Shown piece after piece: positions 55,687-64,000 of a DNA stretch of 64,000 nucleotides (within the stretch, counting starts at the first letter, position 1; each line of letters starts with the position of its first letter). A program made the translations under genes and the position numbers. A model generated the notes under the pieces. That model worked only from the letters and a program-made list of their open reading frames with translations. It made no database searches and was not told where the DNA came from. The stretch is from Slackia piriformis YIT 12062 (GTDB lineage Bacteria > Actinomycetota > Coriobacteriia > Coriobacteriales > Eggerthellaceae). The stretch covers positions 242,113 through 306,112 of the forward strand of contig NZ_JH815199.1 in assembly GCF_000296445.1 (NCBI RefSeq), in the 5' to 3' direction.

Positions 55687-56601
55687 GTGCTGGATATTTT
55701 GCTCGTAACAGGTTCGTATGTCCTGGTCATTCTTATCGGTTCTATTTGTTCCCAAAGCGGCTTTATAGCGTCTGAGACAAAAAACGTCGTATCCAAAATG
55801 CTCTTTTACATAACGCTTCCGGCAACGGTCATCTATTCTTTCGTGGGGTTCGAGTTCGACGCAACTCTTCTTATCGCCTCTGCTATAGGACTCGCTTCGA
55901 CGTTGCTGGGTTTTTTCGGAACGGTGCTTTACACCATGAAGAAAAGCCCTGAAAAGCGCGCCTTCCATACCCTTTTGGGATATGGCTACAATGTCGGATG
56001 CTTCGCCCTTCCCTTCGTTTCGGCGCAATTTGGCCCTGCGGGCGTCGTGGCTGCGTGCATGTTCGATTTGGGGAACTGCATCATGGTATCAGGCGGAGGT
56101 TATGCGTTGACTCGTGCGTTCATCCTGAAAAAACGCACGGAAGGCGTCTTGCTGTCAATTCTGAGAACGTTGCTGAAATCGCCCGCCTTGGACTGTTACG
56201 TGGTTCTGATTTTGCTGTCGCTTGCGGGATTGAGCGTGCCTGCTTCAATCGGGGTCCTGCTTGAGCCCCTCATGCACGCAAATAGCTTTCTAGCTATGTT
56301 CATGATAGGCCTTGCTATGGAGTGGAAGATCGATAAAGGGCGCCTGAAAGAAGTGCTTCAGTGCCTATGCTGGCGCGTCTTCGTCGCCGTTGTCTTCTGC
56401 GCCATCGTGTACGTTTTCATTCCGATGGCCGAAAGCGTCAAGGTTGTCACCATCGTGTGCATGCTGGCTCCCATCATGTCCGTAGGCCTGGTGTATGTCA
56501 TGTGGATTGACGGCGATACGAAAATGGCGGGGTTCGCAATCTCTTTGTCGGTGGCGGTGTCTCTTGTGCTTATGACAACGGCGACGATGCTTTTATCGTA
56601 G
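55687..56601 (+). CDS. AEC-family (auxin efflux carrier) permease
   Basis: The 304-residue protein has about ten hydrophobic helices and the AEC pattern: KMLFYITLPATVIYSFVGF early, a central NVGCFALPFVSAQFGPAGV with the broken helix, and LDCYVVLILLSLAGL in the second half. Such carriers move carboxylates or auxin-like organic acids, such as malate or malonate. GTG 55687 is used because GAAGAAGG lies upstream and the membrane domain starts there; a longer frame to 55534 lacks a ribosome site. It converges on the stress-protein gene, with only four bases between stops. The substrate is unknown. Confidence 0.88.
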   Translation: MLDILLVTGSYVLVILIGSICSQSGFIASETKNVVSKMLFYITLPATVIYSFVGFEFDATLLIASAIGLASTLLGFFGTVLYTMKKSPEKRAFHTLLGYGYNVGCFALPFVSAQFGPAGVVAACMFDLGNCIMVSGGGYALTRAFILKKRTEGVLLSILRTLLKSPALDCYVVLILLSLAGLSVPASIGVLLEPLMHANSFLAMFMIGLAMEWKIDKGRLKEVLQCLCWRVFVAVVFCAIVYVFIPMAESVKVVTIVCMLAPIMSVGLVYVMWIDGDTKMAGFAISLSVAVSLVLMTTATMLLS

Positions 56602-56605
56602 CCGC

Positions 56606-57076
56606 CTAGCGTTCAATCATTACGGGGCATTCTGCGTTGCGCAGCACCGCGTAGCTGACCGAGCCGAGCACACCGGCAACGGCGCTCAGCCCTCGCGACC
56701 CCATGACGATCAGGTCAATGTGGTGGGTGTGCGCGTATTCTAGGATGGCTTTGCTCGGTTTGCCCTGGCCGATAGCAATGACCAGGGCATTGCCCGCCTC
56801 TTCGGCGACGGCGCCCAGGTCTTTCGCGAGCTTTTCTCTATGGAATTCGATGTAGCGCCGCTGCATTTCGGCCGTCTGTTCGGGAGTGAGGGGCTGCGAT
56901 CCGCTTATTTGCTCCGCTATGAGGAAATCCTGGGTTTCGAACTGCGGAATGGGCGCGGCGAAAAATGCGGTGACCTTGCCTGCGACCCCTAGGTCGACGT
57001 ATTCGAGGGCGGTGGACAGTGCGTTTTTCGAGGGATTCGACCCATCGTAAGGAACCAGAATGTTCTTGTACTTCAT
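56606..57076 (-). CDS. Universal stress protein (UspA family)
   Basis: The 156-residue Rossmann-like protein binds ATP: YKNILVPYDGSNPSKNAL at the start and the GSRGLSAVAGVLGSVS loop (Gly-x2-Gly-x9-Gly-Ser) at about residue 127. Such proteins help survival under starvation and redox stress. AGGAGCTTTC lies before ATG 57076. It follows leuB by 73 bases on the same strand and may be read through from the leucine operon, or have its own promoter. Confidence 0.95.
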   Translation of the reverse strand: MKYKNILVPYDGSNPSKNALSTALEYVDLGVAGKVTAFFAAPIPQFETQDFLIAEQISGSQPLTPEQTAEMQRRYIEFHREKLAKDLGAVAEEAGNALVIAIGQGKPSKAILEYAHTHHIDLIVMGSRGLSAVAGVLGSVSYAVLRNAECPVMIER

Positions 57077-57149
57077 GAAAGCTCCTATCTCTTCGAAATC
57101 GCATCTCTTTCGAACTTTAACACTACGAGTGCTGGCGAATCACCTCTTT

Positions 57150-58256
57150 TTAAGCGTTCGAATTCGTGGAAAATGACGGCATTGCGGATAGGTCTTGAAT
57201 CTCTGCGGCAATCGCATCGCCCATGTCCGAGCAACCAAGGACTCTCTCGTCTGCTTTGGCTATATCGCCCGTGCGACATCCCTTTTCAAGCACGCGTTCT
57301 ACGGCGCGTTCAAGGGCGTCGGCCTCTGCGGCCAATCCAAAGCTGTAGCGCAGCATCATGGCGGTAGAAAGAACGGTGGCGATGGGGTTCGCCTTGTTTT
57401 TCCCGGCAATATCGGGCGCGCTTCCATGAATCGGCTCGTACATGCCCAGGTTCGTTTCCCCCAGGGAGGCGGAGGGCAACATGCCGATCGAGCCCGTGAT
57501 GCAGCTTGCTTCGTCCGAGAGAATGTCTCCGAAAAGGTTGCCTGTCAAAATGACGTCGAATTGACCCGGATTGAGCACGAGCTGCATAGCGGCGTTGTCC
57601 ACGTAAAGATAATCAACGGCAACGTCGGGGTATTCGAGCGCAACGCGCTGCACCGTTTCTCGCCACACGCGGCTTGTCTCAAGCACGTTTGCCTTATCTA
57701 CGCTGGTCACGTGTCCTTGTCGTTGACGGGCCATACGAAACGCGCGGTGCGCGATTCGCTCGACTTCCGCTATCGAATAGTTCATGTCGTCGTGCCCCGT
57801 GCCGTCTTCGTCGCGGTGTTTCGCGCCGAAATACACATCGCCGGTTAATTCTCGGCATACCACGAGGTCAAGGCCGTCTGCAATGCGTTCGGGCTTGAGG
57901 GGGCAGGCGTCGGCAAGAGGCGCATGCAGCTTCGCGGGTCGCAAATTGACGAAAAGCCCGAGTTCTTTCCTGATGCCGAGCAGCCCTTTTTCGGGGCGCA
58001 TCTCAGCTGGAAGCCCATCCCATTTCGGGCCGCCTACGGCGCCGAGGATGACGCTGTCGCATGCGAGGCAGGTATCGATGGTTTCTTGGGGCAAGGGGGT
58101 TCCGCATGCGTCGATGGCGGCTCCTCCGACCAAGGCTTCGCGGTAGGCGAATTCATGCCCGAAGCGCTTCGCTACCTCGTCAAGGCATTTCTGGGCTTCG
58201 GCGACGATTTCCGGTCCGATGCCGTCTCCTTTTAAGACGGCAATGGCGTATTTCAT
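57150..58256 (-). CDS. leuB: 3-isopropylmalate dehydrogenase
   Basis: The 368-residue enzyme oxidises and decarboxylates 3-isopropylmalate with NAD, giving the precursor of leucine. AVLKGDGIGPEIV begins the fold; the catalytic Lys/Tyr sites appear in VTSVDKANVLETSRVWRE and MNYS; LTGNLFGDILSDEAS carries the metal-binding Asp residues; MYEPIHGSAPDIAGK binds NAD. AGGAGG precedes ATG 58256. It follows leuD by 51 bases. The window contains leuA, leuC, leuD and leuB in order, so the leucine pathway from 2-oxoisovalerate is complete. Confidence 0.97.
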   Translation of the reverse strand: MKYAIAVLKGDGIGPEIVAEAQKCLDEVAKRFGHEFAYREALVGGAAIDACGTPLPQETIDTCLACDSVILGAVGGPKWDGLPAEMRPEKGLLGIRKELGLFVNLRPAKLHAPLADACPLKPERIADGLDLVVCRELTGDVYFGAKHRDEDGTGHDDMNYSIAEVERIAHRAFRMARQRQGHVTSVDKANVLETSRVWRETVQRVALEYPDVAVDYLYVDNAAMQLVLNPGQFDVILTGNLFGDILSDEASCITGSIGMLPSASLGETNLGMYEPIHGSAPDIAGKNKANPIATVLSTAMMLRYSFGLAAEADALERAVERVLEKGCRTGDIAKADERVLGCSDMGDAIAAEIQDLSAMPSFSTNSNA

Positions 58257-58307
58257 AAGGACCTCCTGTCATGGGCGGCATGGTACATCGTGCGAAAGCG
58301 GGAAAGC

Positions 58308-58805
58308 TTATTTCCCGCGTGCTTTCAGGCTATTCAAAAGCCCTTCGTTATCGACGATCTGCTGGATGAATTCGGGAAAGGGCAGCGCCTCGAACGTTTC
58401 GCTCGTAGTTTCGTTAACGATGGTTCCCGTGGAGAAGTCCACGGTGACTTCGTCGCCGCCGCGTATCGCTTTTGCGGCTTGCTCGCATTCCAAAATGGGC
58501 AGTCCGATATTGATGGCGTTTCGGTAGAAGATGCGTGCGAAGCTCGAGGCGATGACGCATGCCACGCCGTTGTCCTTGAGGACGCGTGGCGCATGCTCGC
58601 GGGAGCTGCCGCATCCGAAGTTCTTCGTGGCCACTACGATGTCTCCTGGCTTGACGTTGCGCACGAAGGAAGGGTCTATGTCTTCCATGGCGTGCGTCGC
58701 TAGTTCCTGCGGGTCGGCGATATTGAGATATCTCGCAGGAATGATGACATCGGTGTCTACGTTGTCTCCGTATTTGAACGCTGTTCCTCGAACGGTCGGG
58801 TTCAT
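58308..58805 (-). CDS. leuD: 3-isopropylmalate dehydratase small subunit
   Basis: The 165-residue subunit joins LeuC in the isomerisation of 2- to 3-isopropylmalate. Typical blocks are [38 protein letters not shown] and [28 protein letters not shown] lies before ATG 58805. The gene sits between leuC (54 bases upstream) and leuB (51 bases downstream). It is of the short form that pairs with the separate LeuC of actinobacteria. Confidence 0.97.
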   Translation of the reverse strand: MNPTVRGTAFKYGDNVDTDVIIPARYLNIADPQELATHAMEDIDPSFVRNVKPGDIVVATKNFGCGSSREHAPRVLKDNGVACVIASSFARIFYRNAINIGLPILECEQAAKAIRGGDEVTVDFSTGTIVNETTSETFEALPFPEFIQQIVDNEGLLNSLKARGK

Positions 58806-58859
58806 GGTCGCTCCTGTCTTTTCGCTGGACCTTTCTTTAGATTTTGGGCGATGCTGCGG

Positions 58860-60119
58860 TTAAAGCGCCGAAGGGGCGGTTATGACTCCGGTGATGGCGG
58901 ATGCCGCGGCGACGGCGGGACTCGCCAGATACACCTCGGAATCGGTGTGTCCCATACGCCCGACGAAGTTGCGATTCGTGGTGGCCACGGCTCGCTCCCC
59001 TGCGGCAAGCACGCCCATATGGCCGCCAAGGCACGGCCCGCACGTTGGCGTGCTCACGACGGCTCCTGCCTCGATGAAAACTTCGGTCAGCCCCTCGCGG
59101 ATGCATTGCAGATACACTTCCTGCGTGGCGGGGATGACGATGGCGCGCACGCCGTCGGCCACGTGGCGACCGCGCATGATGCTTGCCGCCATGCGCATGT
59201 CTTCGATACGACCGTTCGTGCAGCTTCCGATAACGCTCTGCTGGATGGGGATGCCGGCCAGTTCCGTGACAGGCTTGGTGTTTTCGGGGAGATGAGGCGC
59301 GGCAACGGTAGGAGGGACGTCCCGGAGGTTTATGCGTATCGTGCGCTCGTACGAGGCGTCGTCATCCGCGGCGAATTCTCGGGGTGCGTGTCGTACGCGG
59401 TCTTTCATGTAGAGACGGGTTTTTTCGTCAACGGGGAATATCCCGTTTTTTGCCCCTGCCTCGATGGCCATGTTGCAGATGCTGAATCGGTCGTCCATCG
59501 AAAGGGACTTCACGCCGTCTCCGCAAAACTCCATGCTCTGGTAAAGGGCGCCATCGACCCCTATCGTGCCAATGATATGCAAGATGACGTCTTTGCCGCA
59601 GACCCACGGCTGCAACTCTCCCGTCAGCTCGATGCGAATGGCGGAGGGAACACGAAACCACGCTTTGCCCGTGGCGATGCCTGCTGCACAGTCGGTCGAC
59701 CCCACGCCCGTGGAGAATGCTCCCAACGCTCCATACGTGCACGTATGGCTATCGGCTCCGATGACGAGGTCTCCTGCGGCTACGATTCCTTGTTCGGGAA
59801 GGAGGGCGTGTTCGATGCCCATGCTGCCCACATCGAAGAAGTGGACGATATTGTGCTTTTTGGCAAACTCTCGGCATACTTTGCACTGCTCGGCGCTCTT
59901 GATATCTTTGTTTGGAGCGAAGTGGTCGAGGACCAAGGCTACCTTTTCGCGGTCGAACACTTGGTCCATGCCCGCCTTTTCAAGTTCGCGAATGGAGACC
60001 GGTCCGGTGATGTCGTTTGCGAGCGCAAGGTCGATATCCGCCTCTATGAGCTGCCCTGCTTCCACCGATTCAAGCCCAGCGTGTGCGGCAAGAATCTTCT
60101 GCGTCATGGTCATTCCCAT
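58860..60119 (-). CDS. leuC: 3-isopropylmalate dehydratase large subunit
   Basis: The 419-residue subunit binds the [4Fe-4S] cluster of isopropylmalate isomerase. Cluster cysteines are visible in [12 protein letters not shown] and [30 protein letters not shown] is the substrate-side block. It is of the shorter (420-residue) HacA-like type seen in Firmicutes and actinobacteria. AGGTAGGG lies before ATG 60119; ATG 60107 (MTQKI) is also possible. It is the second gene of the leu operon, after leuA. Confidence 0.97.
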   Translation of the reverse strand: MGMTMTQKILAAHAGLESVEAGQLIEADIDLALANDITGPVSIRELEKAGMDQVFDREKVALVLDHFAPNKDIKSAEQCKVCREFAKKHNIVHFFDVGSMGIEHALLPEQGIVAAGDLVIGADSHTCTYGALGAFSTGVGSTDCAAGIATGKAWFRVPSAIRIELTGELQPWVCGKDVILHIIGTIGVDGALYQSMEFCGDGVKSLSMDDRFSICNMAIEAGAKNGIFPVDEKTRLYMKDRVRHAPREFAADDDASYERTIRINLRDVPPTVAAPHLPENTKPVTELAGIPIQQSVIGSCTNGRIEDMRMAASIMRGRHVADGVRAIVIPATQEVYLQCIREGLTEVFIEAGAVVSTPTCGPCLGGHMGVLAAGERAVATTNRNFVGRMGHTDSEVYLASPAVAAASAITGVITAPSAL

Positions 60120-60170
60120 GGTAGTCCCTACCTTCTTGTCATCGTTTATAGGCGTGCGGCAAGTGAGCGC

Positions 60171-61853
60171 CTAGCTCATCTGCCGGTTTACTGCGGATAT
60201 GAGCCCGAGAATGGATGCCGTGATAATGTCGTGGTGTTCGCCAACGCCCCAGGTGATCGTACCGTCTTCGTCGTCTATTCCCACGTAGGCGGCTGCGCGG
60301 CTATCGGACCCTGTTTCAAGAGCGTGCTCGCTATAGGTTGCGATGTGCGCCCGTATGCTGAGCTTCGAAAGCGCGTTGCATACGGCGTCGAGGCGTCCGT
60401 TTCCGTTGCCGACGGCGTCTTGTTCCTCGCCGCTTCTTTCCACGGTGAGGAACGCCTTGAAGGCCTTGTTTTCGGAATCGTGGGTGAAGTGGAAGTCGAG
60501 CAGCTTCAGGGTCGTTGCGTTATTGACGAACGTTTCGTGGAATATATCGTTGACCTCTGCGGGCGAGAGTTCCTTGTGGGCGTGGTCTGAAGCATCCTTG
60601 CTGGCGTAGCTGAGCTCTTCTCGCAGCTTCGGGGGAAGAACGTAGCCGTAGTTCTTCTCCAGAATGTAGCCTATGCCGCCTTTGCCGCTTTGGCTGTTAA
60701 TGCGGATGACGTCGTTTTCGTAGCAGCGCCCCACATCGGCGGGATCGATGGGGAGATAGGGCGTAGACCAATACCCGGGGTTTTCCTCTTCGCGATATTT
60801 GAGTCCTTTTGCAATCGCGTCTTGATGGCTGCCCGAAAAGGCGGCGAATACGAGCTGGCCGGAGTAGGGGGAGCGCGGGTTTACCTCCATGCGCGTGACA
60901 CGTTCGAACAGCTCCACGACAGAGGGGAGGTCGGAAAAGTCAAGCTTGGGATCTACGCCATGGGAGAAAAGGTTCATGGCAAGAGTGACAAGGTCGACGT
61001 TTCCCGTTCTTTCTCCATTGCCGAAGAGGGTGCCTTCAATGCGGTCCGCGCCTGCCAAAACGCCCAGCTCGGCACACGCCACGCCCGTTCCCCGGTCGTT
61101 ATGGGGATGCAGGCTTACCTCCACGGCGTCGCGATACGTTAGATTCTTGCTTATGTATTCAACTTGACTTGCGTAGACATGGGGCAGGCTCATTTCCACG
61201 GTTACGGGAAGATTTATGATGGCCTTGCGTTCGGGAGTTGGCTTCCAGACGTCAAGTACCGCATTGCAAACCTCCAGGGCGTATTCCGGCTCGGTTCCCG
61301 TGAAGCTTTCAGGGCTGTATTCGAAGCGATAATTATCGTGCCCCGCGGATTCGGTCAGTTCCTTCAAAAGCTTCGCCCCCGTTACAGCGATGTGCTTGAT
61401 TTGCTCCTTATCTTTGTGAAAGACCTGTTCGCGCTGGGCAACGCTCGTCGAGTTGTACACGTGGACAATTACGGGCGTTTTACAGCCCTCGAGAGCTTCG
61501 AAGGTCTTCTTGATGATATGTTCGCGCGCCTGCGTGAGCACCTGAATGGTGACATCTTCGGGAATCATGTCTTGCTCGATGAGGGTTCTCGCTAGCTCGA
61601 ACTCCGTTTCGCTTGCCGCAGGAAAGCCTATTTCTATCTCCTTGAAGCCGATTGAAACGAGCATTCTGAAGAAGTCGATTTTCTCGTCCAGGCTCATAGG
61701 AACGACCAGGGCCTGATTGCCGTCGCGCAAATCGACGCTGCACCAGTTCGGAGCATGGTCGATGTAGTCTTTTTTCACCCAGTCGAAGCAAGGTTCGGGG
61801 GGCATGAAGTATCCGCGCGTATAGTTGGCGTGGTGGGGCATTCCTGCATTCAT
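60171..61853 (-). CDS. leuA: 2-isopropylmalate synthase
   Basis: The 560-residue enzyme condenses acetyl-CoA with 2-oxoisovalerate, the committed step of leucine synthesis. SVDLRDGNQALVVPM holds the metal Asp and Gly-Asn catalytic site; HPHNDRGTGVACAELGVLAGAD holds the His metal ligands. The C-terminal 150 residues form the leucine-feedback regulatory domain, so leucine inhibits it. This is the large LeuA2 type seen in actinobacteria. AAAGGTAGC precedes ATG 61853. It is the first gene of the leu operon. No leucine-rich leader peptide or terminator was seen upstream. Confidence 0.97.
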   Translation of the reverse strand: MNAGMPHHANYTRGYFMPPEPCFDWVKKDYIDHAPNWCSVDLRDGNQALVVPMSLDEKIDFFRMLVSIGFKEIEIGFPAASETEFELARTLIEQDMIPEDVTIQVLTQAREHIIKKTFEALEGCKTPVIVHVYNSTSVAQREQVFHKDKEQIKHIAVTGAKLLKELTESAGHDNYRFEYSPESFTGTEPEYALEVCNAVLDVWKPTPERKAIINLPVTVEMSLPHVYASQVEYISKNLTYRDAVEVSLHPHNDRGTGVACAELGVLAGADRIEGTLFGNGERTGNVDLVTLAMNLFSHGVDPKLDFSDLPSVVELFERVTRMEVNPRSPYSGQLVFAAFSGSHQDAIAKGLKYREEENPGYWSTPYLPIDPADVGRCYENDVIRINSQSGKGGIGYILEKNYGYVLPPKLREELSYASKDASDHAHKELSPAEVNDIFHETFVNNATTLKLLDFHFTHDSENKAFKAFLTVERSGEEQDAVGNGNGRLDAVCNALSKLSIRAHIATYSEHALETGSDSRAAAYVGIDDEDGTITWGVGEHHDIITASILGLISAVNRQMS

Positions 61854-62064
61854 GGTGCTACCTTTCTGGCGTGTTTCCGCAAGCGGGCGTGTGACGAGCG
61901 CTTTCGGTTAAACGCTTTTCTTCCTCGGTCGAATGCTTTATCAATTTAGTGTAGTAAAGTAGTATAGCTGTTTAAGTCGATGAGCGGCTGAAAAAGACGT
62001 ATGACGGAAACCGCATAGCGCATGCGAGCGCGATTGCCGCAGGCTTCGGTCGGAAGGGGTATTC

Positions 62065-62435
62065 ATGAAGACGATTGCAACGAAAAAAGCGCCTGCGGCA
62101 ATAGGCCCTTACGTACAGGGTGTCGTTGCGGGAGGATTTTTGTTTGCATCGGGCCAGATCGCCCTCGATCCGCAAACGGGAGAGCTTGTTGGGAAGACAG
62201 TGGAGGAACAATCGGAGCAGGTCATGCGGAATATGGGAGCGATTCTCGAGTCCGCAGGAATCAGGTTGTCAAAACGACGTGTTTTCTTGACGACATGGAC
62301 GATTTCGCGGCGTTCAATAAGGTGTACGCGCGTTCTTTCGAAGATCATCTGCCCGCTCGGTCGGCTGTTGCCGTGGAGAGGCTTCCCAAAGGGGCTCTCG
62401 TAGAGGTTGAATTCATTGCCAAGGTCGGCGAGTAG
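62065..62435 (+). pseudogene. ridA: ridA (imine deaminase) with a frameshift
   Basis: The first part of the gene (ATG 62065, GGAAGGGG upstream) reads KAPAAIGPYVQGVVAGGFLF and FASGQIALDPQTGELVG, normal RidA. At about 62255-62265 the frame is lost, and the rest, QVVKTTCFLDDMDDFAAFNK to VEFIAKVGE, is in the next frame. From ATG to TAG is 371 bases; an intact 126-residue gene would be 381, so a deletion of about 10 bases between the AG of ESAG and QVVKTT explains it. RidA removes reactive enamines. The gene is upstream of a CtBP-like dehydrogenase. Confidence 0.85.
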
Positions 62436-62505
62436 ATAAGATACGCGTCGGCGAATGCGCCGATACATGTCAATGCTCGAAAATGCAGTTGAGGAGGGGC
62501 GGTGC

Positions 62506-63483
62506 ATGAAGATAGCCATTGTAGGATTCGATTTTCCCGATTGCGCACTTGAAGAGGGATTGTGTCGCAAAGAGGGAATTGCCATACAACGTTTCGACGG
62601 GAAAAGCCCCGAGTACATTCTTGAACACGTGCACGATGTCGACGGCGTTATCTCCTCATACGGGGAATTCACCGACGAAGTCATCAAGGCGCTCTCTCCG
62701 CGTCTCAAGGTTATTAGCAGGACGGGAACGGGCTACGACGAAATCGATGTATCTTCGGCGACGAAGCACGGGGTGGCCGTATGCAATGTTCCCGGATACG
62801 GAACGGAGGTCGTGAGCGATCACGCGATAGCGCTTGCGCTCGCGTGCCTCCGCCGCATCAACGAGCAGGATGCCGCTATGCGAAAAGGCCAGTGGGGGTA
62901 CGAATCCACGCGCCCGCTTGGACAGTGCAAGGGCCGCGTTTTCGGTGTAATAGGCATGGGGTCTATCGGTTCTGCCGTTGCGCGCAAGGCGGCGGGCTTG
63001 GGCTTCGAGGTTGTGTGCTGGTCGCGCTCTTTGCCGGCAGGTTCGCGGTCACGTGGGGGATATCGTGTTGTCGAACTCGATGAACTTGCTCGGACCTGCG
63101 ACGTTATAAGTCTTCATGCCGCATTAACGGAAGAGACCAGGCATCTCGTAGACGAACGGCTCATTTCTCTCATGCGCCCGGAAACCGTGATTGTGAATAC
63201 ATCGCGCGGCGCCGTCATAGACACCGCCGCGCTTGCAAGGGCTCTTGAGGAGGGAAGGCTGTGGGGAGCGGGGATAGATGTTTTCGAGACAGAACCGATC
63301 GAACGCGACGACCCGCTTCTGAAGGCTCCCCGCACCGTGCTCACTCCTCATGCGGCGTATTGGTCCGAAGAAAGCGGAGTAGAGCTGAGGACAAGGGCTT
63401 GTCGAGCTGCCATAGACGTATTGAAGGGGAACGCTCCTCGCGATTGCCTTAATCCAAAGACACTCGAGACCAACAGCGCATAA
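62506..63483 (+). CDS. CtBP-like D-2-hydroxyacid dehydrogenase
   Basis: The 325-residue NAD-dependent dehydrogenase has the Rossmann motif VFGVIGMGSIGSAVARKA at about residue 146, and the catalytic Arg (NTSRGAVID), Glu (DVFETEP) and His (LTPHAAYWSEES). The Tyr-Trp-Ser-Glu after His is the signature of the C-terminal-binding-protein subgroup rather than SerA. It lacks the ACT domain of phosphoglycerate dehydrogenase. GAGGAGGGG lies before ATG 62506. It may handle a 2-oxo acid from the broken RidA pathway. The substrate is unknown. Confidence 0.9.
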   Translation: MKIAIVGFDFPDCALEEGLCRKEGIAIQRFDGKSPEYILEHVHDVDGVISSYGEFTDEVIKALSPRLKVISRTGTGYDEIDVSSATKHGVAVCNVPGYGTEVVSDHAIALALACLRRINEQDAAMRKGQWGYESTRPLGQCKGRVFGVIGMGSIGSAVARKAAGLGFEVVCWSRSLPAGSRSRGGYRVVELDELARTCDVISLHAALTEETRHLVDERLISLMRPETVIVNTSRGAVIDTAALARALEEGRLWGAGIDVFETEPIERDDPLLKAPRTVLTPHAAYWSEESGVELRTRACRAAIDVLKGNAPRDCLNPKTLETNSA

Positions 63484-63918
63484 TGTCGAGCATGCGTCTA
63501 AGTGCTCTCATAAATATTTAGTAAATACATTATCTAAGAAACTAGCTATCTAGAGGTAAGTTTAGAGGGAATGTGTTCTCTTGAACCGTTTCTTGCAACC
63601 TTGGTGAGGCAAGAGTAAAGTATCAATTCCGCGAACGGGCCGAATGAGGAGTGAATCTCATAAAGCTCGGAGGAAAGAACTAAAAATTTTAAAATTAGTT
63701 CTTGACTCATAGAGGTGGCAGGAGTAATATAATTCCTCGCCGCTTGACGCGGCAGCCCTCCGAAGGGAGGGCGGGGACCTTGAAAACCGGATACTGTGGA
63801 ACAGGAATTAGGAACAGCCATACACCCCTCCTCGGAGGGGGTCGATTCCGATGAAGGATAGACAATAAACGGACCGGGACGATCTCACAGAACACGACGC
63901 CCCCCCGGGGGCGCTTTT
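63484..63918 (+). promoter_or_regulatory. rRNA operon promoter and leader
   Basis: TTGACT (63702-63707) with a TAATAT or TATAAT (63725-63733) forms the promoter. Upstream is a strongly A+T-rich stretch (63681-63698), an UP-like element, framed by a 9-base inverted repeat (AAGAACTAA 63675-63683, TTAGTTCTT 63695-63703) that overlaps the -35. The leader then carries several GC hairpins (around 63752-63768, 63824-63841, and 63897-63913), which are probable processing or antitermination structures. No gene is present between 63484 and 63670. Confidence 0.8.

Positions 63919-64000
<82 letters not shown>

Noticed and set aside
58851..60590. Long open frame on the plus strand opposite leuC and leuA
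   Set aside because: It spans two clearly conserved genes in the other direction and has no family features.
61854..62064. Leucine attenuator leader upstream of leuA
   Set aside because: No short frame with Leu codons and no terminator hairpin were seen, in contrast to the argG leader.
63897..63916. GC-rich hairpin just before 16S as a transcription terminator
   Set aside because: A terminator would block rRNA synthesis; it is more likely a processing or antitermination structure.

Overview
This 64 kb window looks like the chromosome of an anaerobic, high-GC actinobacterium of the class Coriobacteriia, most likely the family Eggerthellaceae. This is inferred from the gene content: two Tat-exported lipoprotein flavoprotein reductases of the fumarate-reductase type, each beside a polytopic membrane regulator ending in a LuxR helix-turn-helix; a flavin reductase fused to rubredoxin; DUF5692 and DUF1836 proteins; and a 16S rRNA 5' end whose first bases read like Coriobacteria. 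No phage, plasmid, transposase, integrase or CRISPR array is visible. The window is mostly core metabolism with small accessory patches.

Layout. 1-5.2 kb: a partial PARG-like macrodomain gene, two zinc-ribbon membrane proteins, a secreted amidase, and a solitary BglII-like nuclease with its own zinc ribbon. 5.2-12.7 kb: purC and purL flank a small Xre regulator, a LexA-boxed Y-family polymerase with a YolD-like partner, and small unknowns. 12.8-20.9 kb: DUF5692 membrane protein, TetR and LuxR regulators, a 755-bp hairpin-rich gap, a TIM-barrel protein, an Rrf2 regulator, a formamidase-like gene and an APC permease. 21-31.3 kb: two reductase/LuxR pairs, the second regulator broken by an in-frame TGA, plus PQ-loop-like, DUF4190 and DUF554 membrane proteins. 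31.4-36.5 kb: aminotransferase, ZIP transporter, YgbA/DUF1836 pair, DegV, ferritin. 36.8-44.7 kb: a co-directional run glmS, acpS, nnrD, HdeD-like, ankyrin protein, ligA. 44.6-50.9 kb: TSUP exporter, amino-acid racemase, ilvE, dipeptidase, class-A-like serine hydrolase, rubredoxin flavoprotein. 50.9-54.2 kb: argGH behind a leader that looks like a complete arginine attenuator. 54.3-57.1 kb: three tRNA genes (Lys, Gln, Thr), a CarD-like regulator, an AEC permease, a universal stress protein. 57.1-61.9 kb: leuACDB. 61.9-64 kb: a frameshifted ridA, a CtBP-like dehydrogenase, then an rRNA promoter and the start of 16S rRNA.

How the genes work together. Amino-acid metabolism dominates the second half: argGH makes arginine, leuACDB and ilvE make branched-chain amino acids, and the racemase, dipeptidase, aminotransferase and permeases handle amino acids. 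The reductase/LuxR pairs probably give substrate-responsive anaerobic electron acceptors. The most notable item is the argGH leader: a 31-codon peptide with seven Arg codons, a terminator before argG, and a competing antiterminator whose 5' arm lies in the last third of the peptide gene. Other points of interest are the BglII-like nuclease without a methylase, two broken genes (a LuxR regulator and ridA), and a 70-bp nested palindrome between two convergent genes.
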